Below, piece after piece: positions 29,130 to 38,029 of a stretch of 64,000 nucleotides of DNA (position 1 is its first letter; each line of letters opens with the position of its first letter). Below the pieces are notes generated by a model. The model was not told the DNA's origin and did no database searches. It saw only the letters and a list, made by a program, of their open reading frames with translations. The stretch comes from Neorhizobium vignae (GTDB lineage Bacteria; Pseudomonadota; Alphaproteobacteria; Rhizobiales; Rhizobiaceae): assembly GCF_000732195.1 (NCBI RefSeq), contig NZ_JNNU01000010.1, positions 62,001 through 126,000 of the forward strand, given 5' to 3'. The position numbers were made by a program, and so were the translations under genes.

Positions 29130-29156
29130 ATTGACCTCGGCATGTGCCGGGTCAAT
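29130..29156. promoter_or_regulatory. 27-bp dyad upstream of the lacI-type gene
   Basis: Outer arms ATTGACC (29130-29136) and GGTCAAT (29150-29156) enclose inner arms CGGCA and TGCCG. The element lies in the 98-bp gap between the inositol-phosphatase stop and the lacI start. It has no T-run, so it is more likely an operator than a terminator. Confidence 0.45.
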
Positions 29157-29176
29157 CCGTCTGCTATCTGACCGCA

Positions 29177-30001
29177 TTACTCCGCGTCTGCAAGCAGGCC
29201 TTCCATTTCCATCAGGAAGGCGAACTCGCCGGCAAGCCCCGGTGAACAGGCAACCACCGGCCCGCCGCGGGAAAGCAGTTCGTCGAGCGGCGGCACTGCG
29301 ATCGTCGCGCCGGCCTCCGAGGCGATCAGCACGCCGGCAAGCATGTCCCAGGAGGACAGGTGCCGTTCGTAATAGAGATCGGACACGCCCTCGGCGACGC
29401 GGATGAGGCCGATCGCGGCGGCCCCCATGCGGCGGTAGTCGATGCCGCGCTCGTAAAGCTTGCGTGAGACGTTGATGTAGTCCTCGAAATCGGTGCGGCG
29501 GGAATGGCCGAGAATGGCAATCGCGTGATTGGGATCGCTGGTCTTTGCCGCTGCGATCGGCTTGCCTTCCTTGAAGGCCCCCTCACCCCGGATCGCGTGG
29601 AAAACCCGGTCCTGGGCGGCATCGTATATCACGCCCACCAGAATCTTGCCGCCGGCAACGAAAGCGATCGAGACTCCCCAGTGGCGAAAGCCGCGGATGA
29701 AATTGGTGGTGCCGTCGATCGGATCGACCACCCAGGTGCCCCGCTCTCCGGAATGCCCCCCACCCTCCTCGCCCATGAAGGAATCGTCGGGGAATTCGCC
29801 GAGCAGCGCTGCACGGATCGCTTCTTCGGCCCGCTTGTCGGCGACGGTGACGAAGTCCTGCAGGCCCTTGTTCTCGACACCGAGCGTTTCGGGAAGCGCC
29901 TCGGCGCGGAAGGCGGCAGCCTGCATGCCGACCCGGCGGGCGAGCTCGATTGCGGTTCTTTCGCGAGACTGTAGTGAAGAGAGATCGAATGCAGATGCCA
30001 T
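29177..30001 (-). CDS. Inositol monophosphatase-family phosphatase
   Basis: A 274-residue Mg-dependent phosphatase. The metal site is complete: E78/E79 in FMGEEGG, D93 and D96 in DPIDGTTNF, and the WDMLAG motif with its Asp. Members dephosphorylate inositol-1-phosphate, sugar phosphates or PAP. Its ATG directly follows the TAA of the GDPD-LacI gene. Behind a transporter and a phosphodiesterase, it would remove phosphate from the phosphomonoester the phosphodiesterase releases, like the phosphatase in the agrocinopine pathway. The true substrate is not known. Confidence 0.88.
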   Translation of the reverse strand: MASAFDLSSLQSRERTAIELARRVGMQAAAFRAEALPETLGVENKGLQDFVTVADKRAEEAIRAALLGEFPDDSFMGEEGGGHSGERGTWVVDPIDGTTNFIRGFRHWGVSIAFVAGGKILVGVIYDAAQDRVFHAIRGEGAFKEGKPIAAAKTSDPNHAIAILGHSRRTDFEDYINVSRKLYERGIDYRRMGAAAIGLIRVAEGVSDLYYERHLSSWDMLAGVLIASEAGATIAVPPLDELLSRGGPVVACSPGLAGEFAFLMEMEGLLADAE

Positions 30002-31741
30002 TTATGCACTTCTTCTTTTGATCAGCGTCACCGGCGTGAATTCCACCCTTGCGACGGCGTCCGGTTCCGACATCCGGCTGGTCAGGAGATCGATCACCTG
30101 CTCCGCCTGTACGTCGCAGGGCTGTACGAATGTGGTGAGGTCATAGGCCGACCAGCTTGCCTGAGGGATGTCGTCATGACCGATGACCTTGACCGAGCCG
30201 TAGCTCCGGCCTGCCCTGGCGAGCCCGTCGAGCACGCCGCAGGCCATATAGTCGTTGACCGAAAACACCCCGTCTATGCCCAGGTCGATCAGCGCCTGCG
30301 CAGCCTCGTGGCCATGGGCGTAGTCGTTGATGGCGACCGGAATCAGAGGTGCGTCGAGCCCGAGCATCTGGCAGCGGCTCTGAAAAGCCTCGGCGCGGCG
30401 GCGCGAGGAATAGGAGACGGCCGTACCGGCGATGACGGCGAGCTTCTTGGCACCCGCCTCGACGAGATGGTCAACGGCGGTGTAACCCGACATCCGGTCA
30501 TCGGAAACGACCCGATCGACAAAGGGAAAATCCTCGCCCTTGTTGACCAGCACGATCGGCACGCCCTCGACCGCGCATTCCTCGAAGATATGCGAGGGCG
30601 GCGCATCCGAGGTGACGATGACCCCGGAGACCGCGTAATGCAGCAGCTGGCCGATGACGGTGGCGCTGTCCGCCTCCTTGGAAGTCGGCAGCAGGATCGG
30701 CCGGTAGTTGCGGGCAATCAGCGCGCGGGCCAGATTTTCGAGCTGCTGGGTGCGGAACGGGTTGTCGAGGCCGGCGGCCACCAGGCCGACGAAATCGGAC
30801 CGCTTGTTGGTGAGGCTGCGGGCGAGATAGTTGACCCGGTAACCGAGTTCCTTGGCCGCCTGGTAGACCTTCTGGCGGGTTTTTTCCGAAACGCTCGCAT
30901 CCGGGGTGAAGGCGCGCGACACGGCGGCGCGGGAGACACCGGCCGCACGGGCGACATCGAAGGAGGTGACGCGCCGCTGCTCGCGGGACATGCCGCTTAT
31001 TTCCCTCGGCCGCATCAGCTCCGGCAGGTCGGTGCAGATTCCAAGCACCGGCAGGACCATGATATCCTTCAGTACGTCCGGCCGTTCCTCGTGCCAGAGG
31101 ACGATCTCCTTGCCCTCGGCAAAAGCCCTGTCGATCAGTTCCTCGGTGACGAATTCCTGCGGCGTGTCGCTCGCCTTTTCCCAGCAGAGATGCAGGATGT
31201 CGGCGCCGGCCGCCTCGCCTGCCGCATGCGGATCGTGGCCGACGCGGATGAGCACCGAGAGCGGATAGTCGCAGCCCATCTCGCGCAGTTCGCGCACCTG
31301 GGCGGTATCGAAGGAACCGAGGCAGGCGAAGCGCTGGTCCATGTCCTTCAGGTGTCGCCAGCAGAGCGCGCCAGTGCCCGGCCGCTTCAGCTCAACGTAA
31401 AGGCCGCAGCCAGTCTCGCGGCCGAGGGCCGCGACTTCCGCAAAGCTCGGCACATCCGGCACCGCCGCGCGCAGCTCCGCAAACGTCATCTGCGAAATGT
31501 GCAGGTCCTTCTGGAAGACCCGTTGCAGATGGTCGTCATGGGAGACAACGACCACGCCGTCCGAGGTCATCTGGGTGTCGAGTTCCCACATTTCGGCGCC
31601 GAGTTCGGCAGCGCGGCGGAAGGCCGTCAGCGTGTTTTCCCGTTCATGGCCGCTTGCGCCGCGGTGGCCGATGCAAAAGGGCAGCCGGCCCTTCCCTTCC
31701 GGCCAGCCGAATTTGCCGAAAAAGGCGGAAAAGTCGTGCAT
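30002..31741 (-). CDS. Glycerophosphodiester phosphodiesterase fused to a LacI-family regulator
   Basis: One uninterrupted 579-codon frame. Residues 1-250 are a cytosolic GDPD-family phosphodiesterase with H26-R-G, E35-N-T, E53/D55, H68 in VVSHDD and E117/K119 in YVELKR, so the active site is complete. Residues 251-579 are a complete LacI regulator: helix-turn-helix VTSFDVARAAGVSRAAVSRAF, hinge KELGYRVNYLARSL, then a sugar-binding sensor domain. A Met at residue 251 (ATG 30991) has GAGGG 11 bases upstream, so a separate regulator may also be made from the same message. The gene lies 11 bases after the ATPase and abuts the phosphatase. The fusion is unusual and could be a lost stop codon. Confidence 0.85.
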   Translation of the reverse strand: MHDFSAFFGKFGWPEGKGRLPFCIGHRGASGHERENTLTAFRRAAELGAEMWELDTQMTSDGVVVVSHDDHLQRVFQKDLHISQMTFAELRAAVPDVPSFAEVAALGRETGCGLYVELKRPGTGALCWRHLKDMDQRFACLGSFDTAQVRELREMGCDYPLSVLIRVGHDPHAAGEAAGADILHLCWEKASDTPQEFVTEELIDRAFAEGKEIVLWHEERPDVLKDIMVLPVLGICTDLPELMRPREISGMSREQRRVTSFDVARAAGVSRAAVSRAFTPDASVSEKTRQKVYQAAKELGYRVNYLARSLTNKRSDFVGLVAAGLDNPFRTQQLENLARALIARNYRPILLPTSKEADSATVIGQLLHYAVSGVIVTSDAPPSHIFEECAVEGVPIVLVNKGEDFPFVDRVVSDDRMSGYTAVDHLVEAGAKKLAVIAGTAVSYSSRRRAEAFQSRCQMLGLDAPLIPVAINDYAHGHEAAQALIDLGIDGVFSVNDYMACGVLDGLARAGRSYGSVKVIGHDDIPQASWSAYDLTTFVQPCDVQAEQVIDLLTSRMSEPDAVARVEFTPVTLIKRRSA

Positions 31742-31752
31742 CGAGGCCTCCG

Positions 31753-32808
31753 TCACAATCTCTGTCCGTCTGCGGCAAATACGAAGGTCGAGGCACTGTC
31801 GAGGTTCCAGCGCACGCTGTCGCCCGGCTTCACGTCGTCGCGCACCGGCTGGATCGAGCGCAGCACGGAACCGTCCGGCAACACGACGTCGTAGAGGTTT
31901 TCGCGCCCTTGCGTTTCCGCAAACACCACCCGTCCCTCGACGGGCACACCGCCCGCAGTTCCGAAATGTTCGGGACGGACGCCGAGGCTGAGCGCGGTTC
32001 CGTCCGCAATGCCCGACAGCGCCGCAAGCGGCAGGCGCAAGCCGTTTTCGCCAAGCACGAAGGCGCCCTGCTGCGCCCGGCCCTTGAGGAAGGAGATTGG
32101 CGGATTGCCGAGGAAACTGGCGACGAAGGATGTCCGAGGATCCTTGTACATATCCGACGGAGTGGCAATCTGGACGATCTCGCCCGATTTCATGATGGCA
32201 ATGCGGTCGCACATCGACATTGCTTCCACCTGGTCATGGGTGACGAGGATGGCGGTGATGCCCGTCTCCTTCTGCAGCCGGCGGATTTCCGAGCGCATGT
32301 CGAGGCGGAGTTTTGCGTCCAGATTGGCGAGCGGCTCGTCGAGGAGAAGCACGTCCGGGCGGCGGATCAGGGCACGGGCGAGCGCCACGCGCTGCTGCTG
32401 GCCGCCGGAAAGCTGCGCCGGCCGGCGACCCAGGAGATCGCCGATATGGACGAGTGCCGCGATATCCGCGACCTGCTTCTTGATATCGGCGGCGGCGACC
32501 CGCTTCACCATCAGCGGAAAGCCGATATTCTCCTCCACCGTCATATGCGGATAAAGCGCATAGGACTGGAAGACGACACCGACATTGCGTTCCTGGCTCG
32601 GCAGATGGGTGACGTCCCGGTCGCCGAACAGGATGCGGCCCGAGGTCGGTCGGTGGATGCCGCAGACGGCAAACAGCGTGGTCGACTTGCCGCAGCCGGA
32701 AGGCCCGAGCAGTGCCAGCATTTCGCCGGAACCCACTTCGAGATCCATGTCTTCGATAATTCTGGTGGAGCCGAAACTCTTGGAAAACTTGTCGAGCAGT
32801 ATACGCAT
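31753..32808 (-). CDS. Carbohydrate ABC transporter ATPase (UgpC/MalK type)
   Basis: A 351-residue ATPase with Walker A GPSGCGKSTT, Q-loop FQSYALYPHMTV, signature [15 protein letters not shown], Walker B LLLDEPLANLD and H-loop LVTHDQVEAM. The C-terminal OB/TOBE domain includes GVRPEHF. ATG 32808 overlaps the upstream permease stop by one base. UgpC itself imports glycerol-3-phosphate and its diesters, which agrees with the GDPD gene next to it, but the sequence alone does not separate UgpC from other MalK-like ATPases. Confidence 0.92.
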   Translation of the reverse strand: MRILLDKFSKSFGSTRIIEDMDLEVGSGEMLALLGPSGCGKSTTLFAVCGIHRPTSGRILFGDRDVTHLPSQERNVGVVFQSYALYPHMTVEENIGFPLMVKRVAAADIKKQVADIAALVHIGDLLGRRPAQLSGGQQQRVALARALIRRPDVLLLDEPLANLDAKLRLDMRSEIRRLQKETGITAILVTHDQVEAMSMCDRIAIMKSGEIVQIATPSDMYKDPRTSFVASFLGNPPISFLKGRAQQGAFVLGENGLRLPLAALSGIADGTALSLGVRPEHFGTAGGVPVEGRVVFAETQGRENLYDVVLPDGSVLRSIQPVRDDVKPGDSVRWNLDSASTFVFAADGQRL

Positions 32809-33665
32809 CAGCCCTTGGTGCCTCCGCCATAGATGTTCATGAGATGCTTCTGGAAGAAGACGTAGAGGATCAGCACCGGCACGACGTAGAAGACGCCCAC
32901 GGCCTTGAAGGTGCCGAAATCGAAATTGTTGTCGTCGATGATCAGGCTCGCCAGATAGACCGATAGCACCTGCACCTTCGCGCCTGGCGCCAGCACCTGC
33001 GGCATGATGAACTCGCTCCAGCCGGTGAGGAAGGAAAACAGGCCAAGTGCCATCACCGCCGGCTTGATCTGCGGCAGCACCAGCCGGCGCCAGACCGTGA
33101 AGCGCGACGCGCCGTCGACCGTCCCGGCCATCTCGATCTCCCAGGGCACGGTGTCGTAGAACCCCTTCATCAGCCAGATGCCGAGCGGAAGTTCGACCGC
33201 AGCCTTTACCAGGATCACCCCGATCAGCGAATTGTAGAGGCCGATCCACTGCAGCACGATGAAGATGGCGATGATCAGCGTCACCGACGGGAAGGCGTGC
33301 AGCACCATGACACCGGCAAGGAAAAAGCCGCGTGCCGGCACGTTGAGGCGCGACAGAACATAACCCGCCATCGACGAGACCGTAAGGATGACGCCGGTGA
33401 TGCAGCTTGCGAAAATGAAGGTGTTGAGCGTGACGAGCCAGATATTCGGCTTGCCGGTCTTGGTCTCCCAGAGGAAACTCCAGTGGCGCAGCGTGAACTC
33501 GTTGGGGATCAGCGAGCCGACTTCCGTGTCGCTGATCGTGTCGACGAAGAGATAGGCATACATCACCAGCAGCGGCAGGCTGAAAAGGCCCAGCAGCAGG
33601 ATCACCGGGAGGCTCGAGAAATTCGCCGAGGTCGTGTTTGACGAGATTTGCGGTTTTTCGGCCAT
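32808..33665 (-). CDS. Carbohydrate ABC transporter permease (MalG/UgpE type)
   Basis: A 285-residue inner-membrane protein with six predicted helices and the CUT1 contact loop (PWEIEMAGTVDGASRFTVWR). It starts three bases after the upstream permease and ends overlapping the ATPase start. It forms the channel with the MalF-like partner. Confidence 0.92.
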   Translation of the reverse strand: MAEKPQISSNTTSANFSSLPVILLLGLFSLPLLVMYAYLFVDTISDTEVGSLIPNEFTLRHWSFLWETKTGKPNIWLVTLNTFIFASCITGVILTVSSMAGYVLSRLNVPARGFFLAGVMVLHAFPSVTLIIAIFIVLQWIGLYNSLIGVILVKAAVELPLGIWLMKGFYDTVPWEIEMAGTVDGASRFTVWRRLVLPQIKPAVMALGLFSFLTGWSEFIMPQVLAPGAKVQVLSVYLASLIIDDNNFDFGTFKAVGVFYVVPVLILYVFFQKHLMNIYGGGTKG

Positions 33666-33667
33666 GC

Positions 33668-34969
33668 TCAATCCTCGATCAGCGGCTTGGAGATCAGCGT
33701 GTCGTAACGGAAGATGCGCAGGTAGATGAGCGACAGCACGATGCCGACAACCACCAGCACCAGCGCCATGGCCGCGCCCAGCCCGTATTCCAGATTGCCG
33801 GTGTAGTTGTTGAGCGCGGTGTGGTAGGCGGCGAGCGACCATACTTCGGTCGCCCGCCCCGGCCCGCCGCGGGTCGAGAGGAGGATTTCGTTAAAGGAGG
33901 CGAGCAGCGACAGGGTCTGGTAGCAGGTGACGAACAGGATCGGCCAGCGAAGCTGCGGCAGGATGACGTGGCGGACCTGCTGCCAACGGCTGGCGCCATC
34001 GACCTCGCTTGCATGGAACTGCGTCTGCGGGATCGCCTTGATGGCGGAAGAGAAGACCAGCATGCCCATCGAAGCGCCGATGAAGCCGTTGATCAGGATC
34101 ACGAAGAACCAGGCGTTATAGGCACTGTCGAGCAGGTAGTTTTTTACCGGATAACCGAACTGGCCCATGAACATCGAGATGAAGCCGCTATCCCAGGTCA
34201 GCCATTTCCACATCAGCACGTAGATGACCACCGGCGTGATGCGCGGCAGCAGCCAGATGGCGCGGAAGATGGATGCGGTCGAAGCCGGCATGTAGTGGGT
34301 CGTGATGGCGAGGAAGAGCGCGTAGCTGACGTTGAAGAGGAGCAGCGTCACCGAGACGTAGAAGGCGGTGTTGAGGAAGATCTGCGCCATGTCCGGCGAG
34401 TTGCCGATGATTTTGAAATTCTCCGTCGTCCATACCCAGCCGGTATAGGTGGCCGCGGCGACAGTCTCCTGTTCGGCCGGGGTCAGCGTAAAGCCGAGCT
34501 TGTTCAGGCTTGCCATCAGTCCGTCGCGGTTCTCGAACCGGGTATTCAGAACCGAGCGGTTGAAGAGGTCGGAAATCTGCTTGACCTCGCGGGTCGAGGG
34601 CCGGTCCTTCAGCGCCTTGATCATGCGTTCGGCCTCTCGACGCGAGGGAAAGACCTCCCCCATGTGGCTGGTACGCAGTTCGATGCTGAAACCTGCCTTG
34701 ATCTTCAGGGCTTCAAGGGCTGCAAGTCCCTCCTCGTCGATGACGAAACGCGGCTCGGCAATGCCGCCCGCAAGGTCCGGCATGTCTGCCTTCAGGCGAT
34801 TGATGGCGCCTTGCGTGACCTGCCAGGCGCCGCCGGAAATGCCCGTTGCGGTGCTCATATTGGTCATGGCGAAGATGGCGGTCAGGACGACCGGCATCAG
34901 GAAGAACAGGAAGATCATGATCGCCGCGGGTGCGATCATCACCAGTCCGAGCGTTCGTGACGTTCGCAT
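33668..34969 (-). CDS. Carbohydrate ABC transporter permease (MalF type, large periplasmic insert)
   Basis: A 433-residue membrane protein. The first helix (residues about 8-35) is followed by a soluble stretch of about 150 residues before the second helix. This insert resembles the MalF periplasmic domain and is larger than in UgpA-type permeases. The contact loop FHASEVDGASRWQQVRHVIL is present near the C-terminus. The first gene after the binding protein, it is separated from it by a strong hairpin. Confidence 0.9.
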   Translation of the reverse strand: MRTSRTLGLVMIAPAAIMIFLFFLMPVVLTAIFAMTNMSTATGISGGAWQVTQGAINRLKADMPDLAGGIAEPRFVIDEEGLAALEALKIKAGFSIELRTSHMGEVFPSRREAERMIKALKDRPSTREVKQISDLFNRSVLNTRFENRDGLMASLNKLGFTLTPAEQETVAAATYTGWVWTTENFKIIGNSPDMAQIFLNTAFYVSVTLLLFNVSYALFLAITTHYMPASTASIFRAIWLLPRITPVVIYVLMWKWLTWDSGFISMFMGQFGYPVKNYLLDSAYNAWFFVILINGFIGASMGMLVFSSAIKAIPQTQFHASEVDGASRWQQVRHVILPQLRWPILFVTCYQTLSLLASFNEILLSTRGGPGRATEVWSLAAYHTALNNYTGNLEYGLGAAMALVLVVVGIVLSLIYLRIFRYDTLISKPLIED

Positions 34970-34999
34970 GGGTGAAGCCTTGGGATACGCGGATGGGAT

Positions 35000-35026
35000 G
35001 CGGGCGGCGGAGCGAGCGCCGCCCGC
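35000..35026 (-). terminator. Intercistronic hairpin after the sugar-binding protein gene
   Basis: Perfect 10-bp arms GCGGGCGGCG and CGCCGCCCGC with a 7-base loop lie between the binding-protein stop and the first permease. A second stem (GGGCGA/TCGCCC) lies closer to the stop. Without a T-run, this suits an mRNA-stabilising or attenuating element that keeps binding-protein levels above permease levels. Confidence 0.5.
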
Positions 35027-35102
35027 AGTTCGGGGCGAGACGTTTCGCCCGGAAGGCGAACGACCTATCCCGCCCTGAATGAGCGAGATAAGTCGCCTTG
35101 CA

Positions 35103-36449
35103 TCAGCGGATGATGATCGCTGCGCCGAGCGTCGACTTCAGCTCGGTTTCGGCATCGTTGACCGCGGCATCGACCGTCTTGGCACCCGTCCAGGATGCTT
35201 CGAGGTTCTTCCACATGATCGTCCAGTATTTGCCGAAATCGGCATTGTTCGGCATGGCGTTGGCATGCGGCAGCAGGCGCTCGGTGGCCTCGGAAGCCCA
35301 GCGGTCGGCGGAGTAGAGATCGACCTTGGTTTCCGACGGCGAGATGCCGAGATGGGCCGACTTGATCGCATGCAGCGCGTTGATGCGCGGCTCGGAAGCG
35401 ATCTTGATCAGGTCGGCAGCGATCCGGGTCGCTTCGTCGGTATGGCCGGCCATCAGCAGGTAAGCGAGCGGATGGGTCAGCGTGTTGGACTTGCCGCCTT
35501 CGCCGGCCGGGATCAGCGTGAACTGAACATTGTTGAAGAAGTCCTTCAGGCCTTCCTGGTTGACCAGGCGCGCATAGTGCCAGGTGCCGCCGTGCCAGAT
35601 GCCCGCCTTGCCGGTGGCAACTTCTTTCCACCACTGGTCGCCCGGCATGCCGATGTGGTTTTTCTTGGTGACGCCGGCCTTCACGAGATCGGCGAAATAC
35701 TGGTAGGTGCGCTTCATCGCAGCCTTGTCGAAAACGAGCTTGCCTTCCTCTTCCATCACGCCGCCGAAGGACGTGTAGAACTGCCAGTAGTCCGGGCCGT
35801 TGCTGTTGCGGGGATAAAAGCCGTAGCCCGCCTGGACGAGGCCCTTGTCCTGCATCTTCTTGGCGTCTTCGAGGACGTTCTTCAGCGTATATTCGCCCTT
35901 TTCGACCTTGGCCGGCAGAGCCTCGATATCGGCATCCGAATAGCCGATTTCCTTCATGTAGGGCTTCCAGAAGAAGAAGGGGCGGGATTCGGCGTCCTGC
36001 GGGATGCCGTAGACGGCGCCGTTGAAGGAGGTGATCTCCATCAGGTTCGGATAGATGTCGCTGATCGGCCACGAGTCGAGGTCGATGAACTTCTCGACCG
36101 GAACGATGAGGCCGGCCTGCGCCCAGGGGCCGATGTCTTCATGGCCGGTGGCGACGATGTTCGGAGCCTTCTTGGCTTCGGCGGCCAGCGTCAGCGCCTG
36201 CTTGAAATCTTCCCAGCCGGAATAGGGCGTCTTCTGGACGATGATGTTGAGCTGTTCGCCGCGGATGGCGGCTTCGCGCTCGAGAATATCGGCAGCGATG
36301 TCGAACGCATCGGTGCGATAGTTGTCGTTCGGCCCGGAACCGCCGGACCAGACGGAGATGGTGACATCCTTGGCCGACGCGAAGACGGCGGTGGAGGCGA
36401 AGAGAATGGCCGCAAGCGTGGCGGATTTGAGTATCGGAAGAACAGTCAT
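35103..36449 (-). CDS. Extracellular carbohydrate-type solute-binding protein (family 1)
   Basis: A 448-residue secreted protein. The signal peptide MTVLPILKSATLAAILFAST ends near VFASA-KD. The mature part (VTISVWSGGSGPND, then DAESRPFFFWKPYMKEIGYS and MPGDQWWKEVATGKAGIWHG) matches MalE/UgpB-like receptors. GGGGAG six bases before ATG fixes the start. It is the first gene of the transporter-GDPD-phosphatase operon; with those enzymes, the ligand may be a sugar or polyol phosphodiester. Confidence 0.9.
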   Translation of the reverse strand: MTVLPILKSATLAAILFASTAVFASAKDVTISVWSGGSGPNDNYRTDAFDIAADILEREAAIRGEQLNIIVQKTPYSGWEDFKQALTLAAEAKKAPNIVATGHEDIGPWAQAGLIVPVEKFIDLDSWPISDIYPNLMEITSFNGAVYGIPQDAESRPFFFWKPYMKEIGYSDADIEALPAKVEKGEYTLKNVLEDAKKMQDKGLVQAGYGFYPRNSNGPDYWQFYTSFGGVMEEEGKLVFDKAAMKRTYQYFADLVKAGVTKKNHIGMPGDQWWKEVATGKAGIWHGGTWHYARLVNQEGLKDFFNNVQFTLIPAGEGGKSNTLTHPLAYLLMAGHTDEATRIAADLIKIASEPRINALHAIKSAHLGISPSETKVDLYSADRWASEATERLLPHANAMPNNADFGKYWTIMWKNLEASWTGAKTVDAAVNDAETELKSTLGAAIIIR

Positions 36450-36581
36450 GGTTTACTCCCCGAAGAGCGAAATGGCTTCTTCCGAACCCTGAGAGACCCT
36501 ATCGGCCCAAGGCTCCGGAAGCGCTGAAGATCATCAACAGGAAGCGGTCTAGAGGCGCTCCATAACACCCAGATGACAAAA

Positions 36582-36595
36582 TGTACGCGTGTGCA
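36582..36595 (-). promoter_or_regulatory. Candidate LacI-type operator upstream of the carbohydrate ABC operon
   Basis: The imperfect palindrome TGTACGCGTGTGCA (10 of 14 positions symmetric, central CpG) is flanked by AAAA and AAATTT. It lies 133 bases upstream of the binding-protein start. It is a plausible site for the LacI moiety of the fusion protein encoded in the same operon. Confidence 0.35.
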
Positions 36596-36706
36596 AAATT
36601 TATTCAGGGGCTAATTTGCAAGGCCGGCCCTCACACGAGCCGGAGCCCCGCAAGACGAACAGGCCAACGAACGGGCCGCTCGACGACCCTCGGAATTCGG
36701 GTTCGA

Positions 36707-36757
36707 TTATATTCCCGCAGCCTTCCGCAGATCGTCGTTCATGCGGGACTGCCTCAT
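36707..36757 (-). pseudogene. Truncated antitoxin-position reading frame after the BrnT remnant
   Basis: A 16-codon frame starting with ATG overlaps the stop of the BrnT remnant (ATGA overlap), just where BrnA antitoxin genes start. It ends after MRQSRMNDDLRKAAGI. It is too short to be a functional antitoxin and is not clearly BrnA. Confidence 0.3.
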
Positions 36758-36923
36758 GGGAGCTTCCTTTCCTTGCGGCTTGCCAGGCGCATGGAAATCA
36801 CCGACAGCGCTTGCGAACCGGGCGGTCGAAAGACGACCGCAATGATGATCCGGCCGTTTAGTTCTCCGATCACTTTGAAGCGGCCTTGTTCTGGCGTTTG
36901 GAATCGTCCCAGGTGATCTTCAT
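36754..36923 (-). pseudogene. Internally deleted BrnT-type toxin remnant
   Basis: The start MKITWDDSKRQNKA is the usual opening of BrnT ribonuclease toxins. After residue 15 the frame breaks. A second frame at once gives RFKVIGELNGRIIIAVVF and ALSVISMRLASRKER, the usual C-terminal half of BrnT. About 40-45 central residues are missing, so it cannot be an active toxin. It lies between the carbohydrate ABC operon and modC. Confidence 0.65.
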
Positions 36924-36967
36924 TAAATGTATGTACGATAATGCGGACGACTTTGAAAAGAGCGAGT

Positions 36968-38029
36968 TTACCGCTCCAGCGCGACAGTCTTGATCACCGC
37001 AAATACCGGTTTTTCGAGCTTGAGGTCCAGGCGCTCGACGGAAAGCGCGGTGATGCGGGAGAGCAGGATGTCCTCGCCGCAGCGGATGCGGATGCGAACC
37101 ATGCCGTCGCCATCCGGTTCGATCGCGGCGATCGTGCCGGCAAGGATATTAAGGGCGCTCAGGCCCTCCGGCCGCCGGGTGGCGATCATTACGTCCCGTT
37201 CCGGGATATGCACGCGGACGCTCAAGCCCTCTTGGGCATGCGCATTCGGCACGACGATCTGCGCCTGCGACAGCCGGATCGTCGCCAGCCGGTGCGGGAT
37301 ATCGATAACCTCAACCACGCCGGTCAGCACCGCGCCGGCATCGCGGCGATCCGCCGACGGCAGAGATAGGACTTCGGAGGGCGTACCGACGGCCTCGACC
37401 CGGCCGGCCTTCATTGTCACCACCTTGTCGGCAAGCCGCGCCACTTCCGAGACCGAATGGCTGACATAGACGATCGGCGTCGAGGTTTCGTCGCGCAGGC
37501 GCTCGAGATAGGGCAGGATTTCGGCCTTGCGCTGGTCGTCGAGCGCGGCGAGCGGCTCATCCATCAGAAGGAGACGCGGAGCGGAAAGCAATGCCCGACC
37601 GATCGCGACGCGCTGTTTTTCGCCACCTGAAAGCTTCCCCGGCCGTCGGTCGAGCAGCATGCCAATGCCAAGCAATCCGACAATCCGATCGAAATTTTCC
37701 GGCCGCGCTGTCCTGGGTGCGAACCAGCGGCCATAAGCGAGGTTCTGACGCACAGAGAGGTGCGGGAAAAGCCGGCTCTCCTGGAAGACGTAGCCGAAAC
37801 GTCGTTTGTGCTTTGGCACGAAAATACGGCTTTCGGTGTCGAGCAGCGTTTCGCCATCGACCACCAACCGCCCGTGATCCGGCTTCGACAGTCCTGCAAT
37901 CACCCGCACCAGCGACGTCTTGCCGGAGCCCGAAGGCCCGAACAGCGCAGTCACGCCGCCATCCGACGTGAAGCCCGCGTCGAGAACAAACTCTCCCAGC
38001 GCCTGCCATGCGTTAACGACGAGGGTCAT
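36968..38029 (-). CDS. modC: Molybdate ABC transporter ATPase ModC
   Basis: A 353-residue ATPase with Walker [14 protein letters not shown]-loop [13 protein letters not shown] (the VFQE variant is typical of ModC), signature [15 protein letters not shown] and Walker [15 protein letters not shown]-terminal Mop/TOBE molybdate-binding domain ([19 protein letters not shown]) follows. The start overlaps the modB stop by four bases. With ModB and the distant ModA it imports molybdate for molybdoenzymes. Confidence 0.94.
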   Translation of the reverse strand: MTLVVNAWQALGEFVLDAGFTSDGGVTALFGPSGSGKTSLVRVIAGLSKPDHGRLVVDGETLLDTESRIFVPKHKRRFGYVFQESRLFPHLSVRQNLAYGRWFAPRTARPENFDRIVGLLGIGMLLDRRPGKLSGGEKQRVAIGRALLSAPRLLLMDEPLAALDDQRKAEILPYLERLRDETSTPIVYVSHSVSEVARLADKVVTMKAGRVEAVGTPSEVLSLPSADRRDAGAVLTGVVEVIDIPHRLATIRLSQAQIVVPNAHAQEGLSVRVHIPERDVMIATRRPEGLSALNILAGTIAAIEPDGDGMVRIRIRCGEDILLSRITALSVERLDLKLEKPVFAVIKTVALER

